DNA of 64,000 nucleotides from Paenibacillaceae bacterium (GCA_004134985.1 REGQ01000064.1:62001-126000), one strand, 5' to 3'. Positions 46,068-55,528 are shown, counted from the stretch's first letter. The notes: a model not told the origin generated them from the letters alone. Numbers and translations are program-made.

Positions 46068-46889
46068 CTAGCGCTTCAGATTTACGACTTCCTGCAGCAC
46101 CTCATCGGAAGTTGTAATAATACGGGAGTTCGCTTGGAATCCGCGCTGAGCAATAATCATTTCTGTAAACTCCGATGTAAGATCTACGTTGGACATCTCT
46201 AACTGTCCGGAAATAATTGAGCCTGTACCTGTTTCAGGATCTTGCGCTGTGCCAATGTCAAATTCACCTTCAGGGTTGGCGTTAGGTGTTACACGATAAA
46301 GGTTCCCTCCGAGTTTTTCCAGTGCATCAGGATTGACTACTTTCGTCATCCCGATTTGAAATTCAGTAGCCTCGGTCGTACCATCTATATTTACTGCAAT
46401 AATCGTTCCATTCTGGGCGATCGTAAAGGCGGTTACTGTATCTTCCAGCACGATCGGTCCGCCGCCCGCGTCGAGAACGAACAATCCATCCGCAGTAACG
46501 AGCTGACGTGCACCATCCAGCTTGAAGTTCCCGTCACGAGTCAGAAAACTCCCGTCTACCTCGCCTGTCGGGCTGACTACAAAAAATCCGTCGCCGTCAA
46601 TACGCAGGTCCGTTGGTTTGTTCGTTGTCATCGCACTGCCCGGTGTATGCAGCGTATCGATGGCCGCGATTGAAACCCCCAAGCCAATCTGCTTGGCATT
46701 TACGCCTCCGCTCTCTCCATCAACCGGCGCGGTGACCCCGGCAACTGACTGACTTAAAATATCCCTGAACATGACCCTTCCGGCTTTAAAGCCGATCGTA
46801 TTAACATTGGCGATATTATTTCCGATTACATCGAGCTTGGTTTGGAAACCCCGCATGCCGGAAACGCCGGAATACATCGATCTTAACAT
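46068..46889 (-). CDS. flgE: Flagellar hook protein FlgE (FlgG-like)
   Basis: A 273-residue rod/hook family protein. The N-terminus is MLRSMYSGVSGMRGFQTKLD then GNNIANVNTIGFKAGR; the C-terminal helix region is SNVDLTSEFTEMIIAQRGFQ with SRIITTSDEVLQEVVNLKR. Size and position (after flgD, before swrD) match B. subtilis FlgE, once called FlgG. Family-wide similarity to FlgG makes the name slightly uncertain. The chosen ATG at 46889 fits the family; GGAAGGG lies about 13 bases upstream. Confidence 0.9.
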   Translation of the reverse strand: MLRSMYSGVSGMRGFQTKLDVIGNNIANVNTIGFKAGRVMFRDILSQSVAGVTAPVDGESGGVNAKQIGLGVSIAAIDTLHTPGSAMTTNKPTDLRIDGDGFFVVSPTGEVDGSFLTRDGNFKLDGARQLVTADGLFVLDAGGGPIVLEDTVTAFTIAQNGTIIAVNIDGTTEATEFQIGMTKVVNPDALEKLGGNLYRVTPNANPEGEFDIGTAQDPETGTGSIISGQLEMSNVDLTSEFTEMIIAQRGFQANSRIITTSDEVLQEVVNLKR

Positions 46890-46999
46890 TGGGCAGTCGT
46901 CCCTTCCGATTCTCAATAGTTGTTGACAAGCTGTTTCAGTCGATCCACAGCCTCAGGCTTCCTTGCGGTCCAGCCCATTTTGCAGTTGTAAGTTCCCTG

Positions 47000-47392
47000 T
47001 TACGAAATGACCACTGCGCTGTCAATCTGGGTAAATACGCTGCCTTGCATTGCATTGCCTTCAATTGCTGTCACCACGGTGCGTGTTGGCACATTCACGA
47101 TCATTGCAATGTCGCGAAACAATACCAGAGAGTCCTTCGCCCCTTTGGCTTCCGCCCGATCAATCGCAGTCGCAATTTCAGTCAATTGCTCCGGTTGGAA
47201 GGTGATACCGCGCTGCCGCATTCGCGCTGCCGCATGACTGCTGAAATGAAGCGACTTTTCATTTAATAACTCCCGAAAGCCGATCGATTTGCTACCATCA
47301 GTCTCCCGGCTGGCCGCCTCCTGATTCTTGCGAACTCCCAGAGGAGCGGTCTGTCCCGGAAACATCCGGTGAGCGGTAATCCGTTCATTCAT
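47000..47392 (-). CDS. Flagellar operon protein (TIGR02530 family)
   Basis: A 130-residue soluble protein found in the flagellar operons of many Firmicutes between flgD and flgE. It shows FSSHAAARMRQRGITFQPEQ and AKGAKDSLVLFRDIAMIVNV, and ends AVVIS. The exact role is not established, though position suggests a part in hook assembly. I chose the ATG at 47392 (MNERITAHRMF), eight bases inside flgD; the longer frame (MSPMNPMRPM...) only reads the flgD repeat in another frame. Confidence 0.85.
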   Translation of the reverse strand: MNERITAHRMFPGQTAPLGVRKNQEAASRETDGSKSIGFRELLNEKSLHFSSHAAARMRQRGITFQPEQLTEIATAIDRAEAKGAKDSLVLFRDIAMIVNVPTRTVVTAIEGNAMQGSVFTQIDSAVVIS

Positions 47393-47891
47393 CAATGGGC
47401 TCACCTGGCTTATCGGGCTCATTGGTCTCATTGGATTCATCGGGCTCACCGCCCATCGAAATTGAAATCACGTCATCCAGCAAAATCGTCTCGTCGCCCA
47501 CTTTGGCATACAGCTTGCCTTCCTTTTGAACGACCGATTCGACCGTGCCTGTCAGCACCTCGGATTGCCCGTTTTCCGACCATTTGATCCACTCTACCGT
47601 TTTGTTGATCATGCTGGACGCCGTGCCAAGATTTTGGCGCATAAGCGTCAATTCCTTGGCCATGTTCGCCAACTGCTCCACGGAGGAAAACTGTGCCATC
47701 TGTGCTATAAAATCGCGGTCCTGCAGCGGCTGCAGCGGATCCTGATGTTTCAATTGCGTGACCAGGATTTTAAGAAAATCGTCTTTGCCAAGTGTGCTGT
47801 CCTTTTCTTTGGACTTGGCTACTGCCGCCTGCACATTGTTTTGATGATAATAGGGCCATATATTTTTCGTTGAAACGTTATCGTTTGCCAC
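47385..47891 (-). CDS. flgD: Flagellar hook assembly scaffold FlgD
   Basis: A 168-residue hook cap protein. The core signature is intact (GKDDFLKILVTQLKHQDPLQ then PLQDRDFIAQMAQFSSVEQL). A C-terminal small domain follows (about 95-150), and the tail is a run of three-residue repeats (EPD, ESN, ETN, EPD, KPG, EPI). The GTG at 47891 is preferred because the one at 47903 overlaps AGGAGG; the spacing is 11. The 3' end contains the ribosome site and start codon of the next gene. Confidence 0.93.
   Translation of the reverse strand: MANDNVSTKNIWPYYHQNNVQAAVAKSKEKDSTLGKDDFLKILVTQLKHQDPLQPLQDRDFIAQMAQFSSVEQLANMAKELTLMRQNLGTASSMINKTVEWIKWSENGQSEVLTGTVESVVQKEGKLYAKVGDETILLDDVISISMGGEPDESNETNEPDKPGEPIDE
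47394..47447 (-). repeat. Six-copy nonamer repeat at the flgD 3' end
   Basis: Six imperfect 9-base units on the minus strand (GAGCCCGAT, GAATCCAAT, GAGACCAAT, GAGCCCGAT, AAGCCAGGT, GAGCCCATT). They encode the tripeptide repeat tail of FlgD and hold the ribosome site of the next gene, so copy-number change would keep both frames. Confidence 0.85.
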
Positions 47892-47932
47892 CCTTTCCTT
47901 CACCTCCTGCCGCTCTGGCTTATATGCGGTCG

Positions 47933-49279
47933 CTAGGCAGTAACATTAAGCTCTGTCCCATAGCCTAATTCGCTATAATTAGACAATTCATCAAGTTCCG
48001 CATCAAAACTGTCCTCGGCATTGCCTTTATCGGCTTTGTGCTGCTGGGAAGCTTCACGTCCTCCGGATTGCGATTGGCGCTGTTCCTGGAACAATTCTTT
48101 TGCGGTGTCATGCTGCGCAACCTCCAGCTTGTCCACCTGCAGCCCCTGCTGCTGAAGCGCTAGCCGAAGCTGGTTGATTTGGGTTTCAAGCAAATCTTTG
48201 GCGATACCGTTATCCGTCATAAAGATAGCGGTAAGCTGGCCTTGATGAACCGTGATCTTAACATCGACCTGTCCAAGCTGCTCAGGATAGAGCGACAATT
48301 TGGCTTCTGAGATGCCGCCTGTCGTCGTCAATTGAAACTGCTTCACCAGAAATCCCGTCATCTTATCTGCAAACTGCTGAATTGGGACAGGCTGCGGCAA
48401 GGCCGCTCTCGCTGCTCCTTCAAGCGGACGAGCCTGGTCCTGAAGCTGCTGAACCGCTACTGCAGCAGGCTTGTCGGTGGCTTCTGCCTGAATCGGCTGC
48501 TCTGCAGCCCCTTCATTCGCCACTGCTCCTTGTGCCGCCAAATCGTAGCGAACCGCCAGATGGCTTAGACGCTGAAGATGTTGGCCAGATCGGTCAACAG
48601 CAGTCGGTTGGAGGTTTGATCCCCACCATTTGAAGGCTTCCCCTTCGTCGTCATTGGACAAGGCTGCAAAGTTCTGCTGGCTTGCGCTCTCTCTTGCAGG
48701 CAGCAGTTGCTTTAGTGCAGCCAGGCGGTCTTCAATAACCGGACCAAACGTCTTGACCGTTTCTTTGTCCAACCCTTGGCTGACCAGCGCCTGCAGCGCA
48801 AGCACCGTTTCTTTAAGGCGCGCAGTCACAGCCGGCTCAACTGCCGTCTGCGGCTGTTCTCCGTAACCGGAAAGCTTCAGATCGGCTTCAGCAGCAGGCT
48901 GAGGGCTGCTCATTTGAATGGCAATCAGCAAAGCATTCAGTTGCTCCATTGCTGCTTCAAGCGCTGCACCGTTGTTTTCTATTTCCTCTGGAGGAAGAGT
49001 TTCCAGCAGCTGCAACAGCTCATCCGAAGCGGCTGTCCATTCCGGCAGGCTGCCCGTTAACGGCTGGCCAGACGGGGCAAGACCGAGCAAACTTTCAAAA
49101 AGACCCGTGACTGGCGTGTTTGTTCCATCTGCATTATCAGCAGAGGCATTGCCCGTCGCCAGTTGCACCAATGTATTCGAGAACCCTGCTCCTGTCTGCC
49201 CTGCTGCGCCTGATCCCACTTTTGCCGAGGCTGTCCCGCTTCCTGCATTGGCAATTGGCGGGCTAGTAATCATATCCAT
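47933..49279 (-). CDS. fliK: Flagellar hook-length control protein FliK
   Basis: A 448-residue Ala/Gln/Leu-rich secreted molecular ruler. The N-terminal two thirds are low complexity; the C-terminal FliK domain (about 310-400) has LSLYPEQLGQVDVKITVHQG and LRLALQQQGLQVDKLEVAQ, which signals FlhB to switch substrate. A Gln/Ser/Asp-rich tail follows. The ATG at 49279 follows GAAGGGGGTG. As in B. subtilis it lies between ylxF and flgD. Confidence 0.92.
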   Translation of the reverse strand: MDMITSPPIANAGSGTASAKVGSGAAGQTGAGFSNTLVQLATGNASADNADGTNTPVTGLFESLLGLAPSGQPLTGSLPEWTAASDELLQLLETLPPEEIENNGAALEAAMEQLNALLIAIQMSSPQPAAEADLKLSGYGEQPQTAVEPAVTARLKETVLALQALVSQGLDKETVKTFGPVIEDRLAALKQLLPARESASQQNFAALSNDDEGEAFKWWGSNLQPTAVDRSGQHLQRLSHLAVRYDLAAQGAVANEGAAEQPIQAEATDKPAAVAVQQLQDQARPLEGAARAALPQPVPIQQFADKMTGFLVKQFQLTTTGGISEAKLSLYPEQLGQVDVKITVHQGQLTAIFMTDNGIAKDLLETQINQLRLALQQQGLQVDKLEVAQHDTAKELFQEQRQSQSGGREASQQHKADKGNAEDSFDAELDELSNYSELGYGTELNVTA

Positions 49280-49322
49280 GTTTTTCACCCCCTTCCCCTT
49301 ATGCGAAGGCCGTACGCTAAGG

Positions 49323-50213
49323 CTAAGGCCGGGATACGATGCTTGACACGAGCTGCGCAGTCGTTTTTGCGTTCACCTTCGACATTTCGGCAATAATGTC
49401 AGAACGTGCCTGACTGTTCACAAGATTCAGGATGCGAAGCACTTTGGAACGATTGTTTTCGGCCATTTTGAGCAGTAACTCTGCCGCACTGGCCGGCTTC
49501 ATCGCCGAGAAGGTCGCGGTGATTTTCGCTTCATCCAGCTCTGTGCCTGAGGCGTCCGCCGAATCTTTTTGCCATTTCAATCTTGCCTGCAGCGCTGCGA
49601 TTTCCTGATCACGTGACGGTACAAGATCCTTCATCATCATGGTCGCGTCAGCCGCATTTTTCGGCCTCATTTTCTCCATAATACGGACCCGGTCATCCGG
49701 CTTCATATTATTTAGAATCAGCACCATTTCTTCCAGTCCCATGCTTTCCAGAATGGGCGCCGCCTTGCTTGGCGTCATCTTGACATAGACATTTGCCAAA
49801 CTTTTTATATGTACCTTGTATTCATCGTTTTCCTGCTGCTTGACTTCCTCTTCCTGCTTCAGCTTGCTCAGCTCCTGCTGCAGCTTAAGCACCTCTTGTT
49901 CCTGCTTGGTCAATTCGCCTGCCGCCTCGGCAAGCTCGCTTTCTTTCTCCGCAAGTTTCGCTTCAAGCTCGGTGATCTGCGAGGTGGCCGTAGCCATCTT
50001 GCTCGTGTTGTCGTCCTCGATAACTTCAGAGGATGGCGCATTGGGCAGTACACGATTCAACAGCGGGATGCCATTGCCAATTTCAAGTGCTTTCGTCCTG
50101 AAGTCGGGATTGAACATTACCAGCAGTACGACAAGCAATACAACAACAAACAGGATTGGCGTTACAAAAAACATAAACCGTTCCCATCCTGAATAGCTTC
50201 TTTCTGTTTCCAT
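49323..50213 (-). CDS. ylxF: YlxF, MotE-like protein with MgtE-N-type domain
   Basis: A 296-residue membrane protein: one N-terminal helix (about 12-33), a long coiled coil (about 75-140), and a MgtE_N-like helical domain (about 145-290; MTPSKAAPILESMGLEEMVL, MKPDDRVRIMEKMRPKNAAD). It matches B. subtilis YlxF in its position between fliJ and fliK. The family includes MotE chaperones of motor proteins; a role in stator or basal-body assembly is likely but unproven. Confidence 0.88.
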   Translation of the reverse strand: METERSYSGWERFMFFVTPILFVVVLLVVLLVMFNPDFRTKALEIGNGIPLLNRVLPNAPSSEVIEDDNTSKMATATSQITELEAKLAEKESELAEAAGELTKQEQEVLKLQQELSKLKQEEEVKQQENDEYKVHIKSLANVYVKMTPSKAAPILESMGLEEMVLILNNMKPDDRVRIMEKMRPKNAADATMMMKDLVPSRDQEIAALQARLKWQKDSADASGTELDEAKITATFSAMKPASAAELLLKMAENNRSKVLRILNLVNSQARSDIIAEMSKVNAKTTAQLVSSIVSRP

Positions 50214-50273
50214 TTCCGCTCATTCACCCCTAAACCATGATTTCGCCCAATCATGTTTGATCTGGCTTATTTG

Positions 50274-50720
50274 CTATTGGGCTGGAATCATGTAACGAAC
50301 GGTGGCCATTTCATCCAACTCCTGCTGTTCTTTTTGCATTAGTGAATACGTGAATTTCTGCTGTTCCTTTTCCTTCGCTTTGAGCCATACCTTCTCGTCC
50401 ATCATCTTTGTGGAAAGCCGTACTTGCTGATGCTCCACATCAATTTTTGCATGATGTACATCGTGACACTTCAATGAGATCCGCTCTTCCAAATAATCGA
50501 GATAATCCTGGACAACCCGCAGTTCGGACAAGGAAACGATCTGGGCCGAGGAAGCTTGCAGCTTGCTTTGCCACATCGCCTTCTCAGCAGTCAGCTGCTC
50601 CAGACTTCGCTCCTCCTGCTGCAACTTCCCAAGCGCGGTAGACAACATCCATTCCGCCTGCGTTTTCTCGCTTTTTTTAAGATCGACGATTTTCTGGTAC
50701 GGATATCGATACTTGGTCAT
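50274..50720 (-). CDS. fliJ: Flagellar export chaperone FliJ
   Basis: A 148-residue coiled-coil protein that sits in the centre of the FliI hexamer and shuttles export chaperones. YRYPYQKIVDLKKSEKTQAE is a FliJ-type N-terminus, and the rest is almost entirely helical with heptads. Two in-frame ATGs are possible: 50732 touches the AGGAG site, while 50720 is 12 bases from it, so I chose 50720 with some doubt. It follows fliI directly. Confidence 0.88.
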   Translation of the reverse strand: MTKYRYPYQKIVDLKKSEKTQAEWMLSTALGKLQQEERSLEQLTAEKAMWQSKLQASSAQIVSLSELRVVQDYLDYLEERISLKCHDVHHAKIDVEHQQVRLSTKMMDEKVWLKAKEKEQQKFTYSLMQKEQQELDEMATVRYMIPAQ

Positions 50721-50728
50721 CTCATTGC

Positions 50729-52057
50729 TCATCTCCTGTAAAAATCGGTAATCAGACGCTGTATGGTTTCATCAAGGATGGCCTTCTCCGTTGTCTTCTG
50801 ACGGGTAAAGGCATGGATTGCGTCGATATGTTCAATCGCTTTGTCAATTTCCGCATTGGAGCCGCGCTGATAAGCGCCAATATTGATTAGGTCTTCCGAC
50901 TCCCTGTATACCGCCAGCAGCCGCTTGAGCTCGTTCGCCGCATCCTGCTGTTCTTCTGTCACGATTTCCTTCATCACCCGGCTGACGGATTGCAGCACAT
51001 CAAGCGCTGGAAAATGTCCCTTATGCGCAAGCTGGCGGCTTAGTACGATATGCCCATCCAGTATGCCCCGCACGGCATCGGCAATCGGCTCGTTCATGTC
51101 ATCGCCGTCAACCAGCACCGTATAGAAAGCGGTAATTGAGCCTGTCGGACCAGTCCCAGCCCGCTCCAGCAGCTTGGGCAGCTCGGCAAATACCGATGGC
51201 GTGTAACCGCGGGTAGCCGGCGGTTCGCCGATTGCCAGTCCAACCTCCCGCAGCGCCATCGCATAACGGGTAACCGAGTCCATCATAAGCATGACATTCA
51301 GTCCGCGATCTCTGAAATATTCGGCAATCGTCGTGGCAATCAACGCGCCTTTCATTCTGATAAGCGCCGGCTGATCCGAGGTGGCTACAATAACGACCGA
51401 TCTGGCTAGCCCTTCAGGTCCAAGGTCCTTCTCTACAAATTCCAGCACTTCCCGGCCCCGCTCGCCGATCAGGGCAATCACATTGACATCAGCAGATGTA
51501 TTGCGGGCAATCATCCCGAGCAATGTACTTTTCCCGACACCTGAGCCGGCAAATATACCTACACGCTGTCCTCGGCCAACGGTCAGCAAACCGTCGATGG
51601 CACGCACTCCGATGCCCAGCGGTTCAATAACCCGTGGCCGCATAAGCGGGTTGCCAGGCGTATTGTTCGTTGGGTAATGCGGCATGCGGCTTGGGATAAA
51701 AGAACCATCAAGCGGCTGTCCGAGACCATCAAGCACCTTGCCGAGCAATTCCGATCCGACTTGTACCGTAAGCGGTTTGCCTGTTCCGACAACATCGCAA
51801 CCGGGACCAATGGACTGCAGATTGCCGAGTGGCATCAAGATCACTTTATTGTCCCGAAAGCCAACGACCTCCGCTTTTAATGGCTTAGCCCCTTTGACGG
51901 GGTAGATATAGCATAAATCCCCGACACTTGCGTCCGGCCCTTCGGATTCAACTGTCAAACCGATAACCTGTGTGACTTTTCCGTTCACCCTCACAGGGTC
52001 CAATGTTCGCAGATGCCCCAAATACCGTTGTGCATCAAGAGGTTGCCGCGTCATCAT
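50729..52057 (-). CDS. fliI: Flagellum-specific export ATPase FliI
   Basis: A 442-residue F1-beta-like ATPase powering flagellar export. Walker A lies in GIFAGSGVGKSTLLGMIA (about 170), Walker B in VMLMMDSVTRYAMALREVG, and the family signature is GRGQRVGIFAG then GEPPATRGYTPSVFAELPKL. The C-terminal helical domain contains the conserved ALDVLQSVSRVM. The ATG at 52057 follows GGGGGCAGG and overlaps fliH by 23 bases. Confidence 0.97.
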   Translation of the reverse strand: MMTRQPLDAQRYLGHLRTLDPVRVNGKVTQVIGLTVESEGPDASVGDLCYIYPVKGAKPLKAEVVGFRDNKVILMPLGNLQSIGPGCDVVGTGKPLTVQVGSELLGKVLDGLGQPLDGSFIPSRMPHYPTNNTPGNPLMRPRVIEPLGIGVRAIDGLLTVGRGQRVGIFAGSGVGKSTLLGMIARNTSADVNVIALIGERGREVLEFVEKDLGPEGLARSVVIVATSDQPALIRMKGALIATTIAEYFRDRGLNVMLMMDSVTRYAMALREVGLAIGEPPATRGYTPSVFAELPKLLERAGTGPTGSITAFYTVLVDGDDMNEPIADAVRGILDGHIVLSRQLAHKGHFPALDVLQSVSRVMKEIVTEEQQDAANELKRLLAVYRESEDLINIGAYQRGSNAEIDKAIEHIDAIHAFTRQKTTEKAILDETIQRLITDFYRR

Positions 52058-52889
52058 CCTGCCCCCACTCTTCATTATGCAAGGCTAGCTGGAGAAGCTC
52101 GCGTTTGACTTCCTCAAGCTGTGTATCAATTCTCGCATCGATGCTGCCATACGCTGAGCGAATGACGCAGCCATGATCCTTGATTGTTGCGTCCGGCAGA
52201 ATTTGCAGTTCTGCCTGGGAATCAATGGCCAGATTCAGCTCTTCACGGGCTGCCTGTACGAACGCGAGCTGCGCCGGCGCAACACAAAGCGTAATCGTGC
52301 CCTGCTCCCGCCTGCGCGCCAGTGAACGGCCGATCAGCTCAATGGCAAGTTCCGGTGAAACGGTCAGCTGCTTGCCGATAATTTTGTCGGCGATCGCGCA
52401 GCTGAGCTCGACAAGGAACGGCTCCGCTTCCTGAATAATTTGCTCGCGCGTTTGATACGCCTGTTCCAGCAGCGTCCGCGCTTCAGACAGCTGACGTTCC
52501 CACTGCACGTTATTCTCCGCCTCCGCCGTGGTGAAGCCGAGTTCATACCCTTCGTGATAGCCGGTCTGCCTGGCGTTCTTAACAAGCTCCTCATCCTCTG
52601 CGCGACGGTCAGCCCACCACATCTCGATTTGCCCGCGCGCCTCAGACAACAGACGCTCCGCCTCTTCACCAGCTTGCCTGATGCGCTCTGCAGCGAATGC
52701 TTCCGCATCGTTAATAATTTGATCACGCAGCGTAATCGTTTCTTCGCTTGGCACGGGCTGCGCTGCCCAGCTTTCTTCCGCCCTGTTGCTTTCCATCGCA
52801 GCCTGCTGCTTCGCATGGCGGTTGTCCCACTCTAATTTCTTTAATTGTTCAAGGGTCACAACATGAGATGACTTAAAAAGTCTAGACAA
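52035..52889 (-). CDS. fliH: Flagellar assembly protein FliH
   Basis: A 284-residue regulator of FliI. The N-terminal half is coiled coil (about 50-145), and the C-terminal FliH/HrpE domain (about 155-275) is related to V/F-type stators, with CAIADKIIGKQLTVSPELAI. I chose the TTG at 52889 ((M)SRLFKSSHVVTLEQL) because GGAGGAG lies nine bases upstream, inside the end of fliG. The longer frame upstream overlaps fliG more and is rejected. Confidence 0.93.
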   Translation of the reverse strand: MSRLFKSSHVVTLEQLKKLEWDNRHAKQQAAMESNRAEESWAAQPVPSEETITLRDQIINDAEAFAAERIRQAGEEAERLLSEARGQIEMWWADRRAEDEELVKNARQTGYHEGYELGFTTAEAENNVQWERQLSEARTLLEQAYQTREQIIQEAEPFLVELSCAIADKIIGKQLTVSPELAIELIGRSLARRREQGTITLCVAPAQLAFVQAAREELNLAIDSQAELQILPDATIKDHGCVIRSAYGSIDARIDTQLEEVKRELLQLALHNEEWGQDDDAATS

Positions 52890-53904
52890 TAATATCATCT
52901 CCTCCGCCGCGAGCGATAATGATCTCACCGGACTCTTCCAGTCTGCGAATCGTCGCTACGATGCGGGTTTGGGCTTCTTCCACATCACGCAACCTGACGG
53001 GACCCATGTACTCCATTTCTTCCTTGAATGTCTCGGACATCCGCTTGGACATATTGCGGAAAATCGCATCGCGCACCTCTTCGCTTGCCACTTTGAGCGC
53101 AAGCTGCAGATCGGCGTTTTCGATATCCCGGATAATACGCTGAATCGAGCGGTTGTCGATATTGACGATATCCTCGAATACGAACATCCGCTTTTTGATT
53201 TCCTCAGCCAATTCAGGGTCCTGAATTTCCAAGGAATCGAGGATCGTACGTTCTGTCCCCCGGTCGACGCCATTTAATATTTGTACAATTGATTCAATAC
53301 CACCCGCAATGGTGTAATCTTGTGTAACGGTAGAAGACAACTTCTGTTCAAGCACCCGCTCGACCTGAGTGATGACTTCCGGCGATGTGCTGTCCATCAA
53401 CGCGATCCGGCGCGCCACGTCCGCCTGCTTGTCCTGAGGCAGGGAAGACAGGATGGCTGAAGACTGATCCGACTGCAAATAGGACAATACCAGAGCGATC
53501 GTCTGCGAATTTTCGTTTTGAATAAAATTAAGAATTTGTCCTGGATCGGCTTTGCGTGCAAAGTCAAATGGCCTAACCTGAAGCGTAGCCGTCAGACGGT
53601 TGATGACCTCAAGCGCTTTTTGTTCGCCGAGCGCTTTTTCCAAAATCGTCTTCGCATACGCGATGCCGCCTTGCGAGATATATTCCTGCGCCATGCAAAT
53701 TTGATGAAATTCGCTCAGGATGGTATCCTTGTCCAAACTATCGACTTTACGGACATTGGCAATCTCAAGTGTAAGCTGTTCAATTTCTTCTTCACGCAAA
53801 TGCTTGAATATTTGCGCAGATACTTCCGGCCCAAGTGTGATGAGCAAGATGGCTGCTTTCTGACGTCCCGATAACCCTTGCATTGCTTTAGCTATTACAC
53901 TCAC
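52882..53904 (-). CDS. fliG: Flagellar motor switch protein FliG
   Basis: A 340-residue switch protein that joins the MS ring and interacts with the stators. N domain (about 1-100, LSGRQKAAILLITLG), middle domain (LPQDKQADVARRIALMDSTS) and C domain with charged torque helix (FVFEDIVNIDNRSIQRIIRD) are all present, and the length is normal. The frame opens at a GTG (53902-53904) overlapping AGAGGTG, right after fliF, so coupling to fliF is likely and the start is a little uncertain. Confidence 0.96.
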   Translation of the reverse strand: MSVIAKAMQGLSGRQKAAILLITLGPEVSAQIFKHLREEEIEQLTLEIANVRKVDSLDKDTILSEFHQICMAQEYISQGGIAYAKTILEKALGEQKALEVINRLTATLQVRPFDFARKADPGQILNFIQNENSQTIALVLSYLQSDQSSAILSSLPQDKQADVARRIALMDSTSPEVITQVERVLEQKLSSTVTQDYTIAGGIESIVQILNGVDRGTERTILDSLEIQDPELAEEIKKRMFVFEDIVNIDNRSIQRIIRDIENADLQLALKVASEEVRDAIFRNMSKRMSETFKEEMEYMGPVRLRDVEEAQTRIVATIRRLEESGEIIIARGGGDDIIV

Positions 53905-53906
53905 CT

Positions 53907-55487
53907 CTATTCATCGACAAGCCATGTGCGAAGCAGATTGACGAACTCTTCCGGCTTGCGCTTGGCCAGTTGTTCCAATTGTTTGCGAACCTGACTGTCT
54001 GAACTGATGTTCTCCAGGTCAATAGTAGGATATTCCACATTAGGCTGATCAAGCAGTTCTGCTTCTTCTTCCGGCTCAGCTGCTCTACGCCTTCTGGCCA
54101 GCAGATAGGCTGCTCCGCCTACTAGCAACAGGGCGGCAGCCCCAATTCCGATGATCCAAGCCCAGGACAGTCCTGATGCAGCTGCAGTCGCTTCTGTTCC
54201 TGCGAACGGCATAGCAATGACTGTAACTTTCTTGGCCATCTGGTCATCATCGTCAATGTCTTGCCCCGAGTCTGCGAGATGAGCACGAACCAATGCGACT
54301 AAATGCTTGGTAATTTCATTGCGTGTATCCTCCGGCAATGAAGCAATCTCCAGACCTACGCCTATCGTCATATCTTTTACGACATAGGGACCTGAGATAA
54401 TTTCATTCGTAATGCGGTCAACGTCATAATTGCGCGTTCTGGACGTCTCTTCCATTGTTGAGGAAGTGTTTCCGTCAACGGCATCATAACCCGGAACATC
54501 CGTTTCACCGGCTCCCGGCACGCCTCCACTTTGCGCATCTGCGCCAGTAGCTGATTTGTTTGTTTCCGCCTCGCTGATAATAATGCCGTTGTTGTTGTTA
54601 TCTGCAAGCGGTCTAACCAACATTTCCGTACTTACTTTTTGTGAGAAGTCCAGGCTGCTCGCCACGCTGATCGTAATTTTATCAGCACCGTAGAATCTGC
54701 CCAGAAATTGCTGAATGTTGCGTTTGATTTCCGTTTCCAGCTTGTTGCGAATTTGAATTTGCGTATCAACCAGTTGAGTTGTGCCAACGCTCCCGCTCAA
54801 CTTCTCGGAGGGGAACAGCTCGCCTTCCGGCCCTGAACTGGTAATCGTAATGTCTTCTACTGTCAAGTCAGGCACCGACGTCTTGACGAGATTGAAATAT
54901 CCGTCAATATCGGATTGGCTTGGTCGCGCTCCGTTTTTGAATGTCAGTCGTACGGAAGCTGAAGCACGGCGCTGCTCATCCGGATTCATAAATACCGTTT
55001 CCTGCGGCAGTGTGACCAGCACATCCGCCTTTTGAATGCCTTGCAGGCCGCCCAGCAAGCGTTGAATTTCGCCATTCAGCGCACTGCGGAACATCACATT
55101 GAATTCATTGTCCGTCTTACCGAAAGCCGATGCGCTTTGCCCAAAAGACTCAAAGCCGATAGCACCATTTTGCACCAGTCCCTGGGAACCAATGTCCACC
55201 TTCACCTTTGAAGCAACTGCGCTGGGAACCGAAATCGTTGTGCCTGTGGCCCCAAGTTTGTAGGAAATATTACTGCCTTCAAGATATTCAATGATAGCTG
55301 CTGCATCCGCTGCATCCAAATCTTTAAATGCGAGCTCATATTCCGTTCGGGAAAAGATCAAGATCAGGAAGATGACTGTTAAGAGAAAGAGTCCCAGTGT
55401 CGCAACGAAAATGATTTTCTGCTTTTTTCCGAACTTCATCCAATACTGGGAAATACCTTCCCGGTATTGAGCGATTTTTTCATTCAC
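53907..55487 (-). CDS. fliF: Flagellar MS-ring protein FliF
   Basis: A 526-residue MS-ring subunit with two transmembrane helices (about 25-47 and 435-457), YscJ-type ring-building motifs (EYELAFKDLDAADAAAIIEY, VLVTLPQETVFMNPDEQRRA), and a C-terminal FliG-binding tail (RKPEEFVNLLRTWLVDE). I chose the GTG at 55487 ((M)NEKIAQYREG) with GGGGTG upstream; the longer frame to 55502 is possible. The length fits. Confidence 0.96.
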   Translation of the reverse strand: MNEKIAQYREGISQYWMKFGKKQKIIFVATLGLFLLTVIFLILIFSRTEYELAFKDLDAADAAAIIEYLEGSNISYKLGATGTTISVPSAVASKVKVDIGSQGLVQNGAIGFESFGQSASAFGKTDNEFNVMFRSALNGEIQRLLGGLQGIQKADVLVTLPQETVFMNPDEQRRASASVRLTFKNGARPSQSDIDGYFNLVKTSVPDLTVEDITITSSGPEGELFPSEKLSGSVGTTQLVDTQIQIRNKLETEIKRNIQQFLGRFYGADKITISVASSLDFSQKVSTEMLVRPLADNNNNGIIISEAETNKSATGADAQSGGVPGAGETDVPGYDAVDGNTSSTMEETSRTRNYDVDRITNEIISGPYVVKDMTIGVGLEIASLPEDTRNEITKHLVALVRAHLADSGQDIDDDDQMAKKVTVIAMPFAGTEATAAASGLSWAWIIGIGAAALLLVGGAAYLLARRRRAAEPEEEAELLDQPNVEYPTIDLENISSDSQVRKQLEQLAKRKPEEFVNLLRTWLVDE

Positions 55488-55528
55488 GATTTCACCCCAC
55501 AAGTGCTATAACTGAAACAACCTTGAGA

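Noticed and set aside
47393-47449. Longer start for the TIGR02530 gene (MSPMNPMRPMSPI...)
   Set aside because: This part only reads the flgD nonamer repeat in another frame; the ATG at 47392 fits the family.
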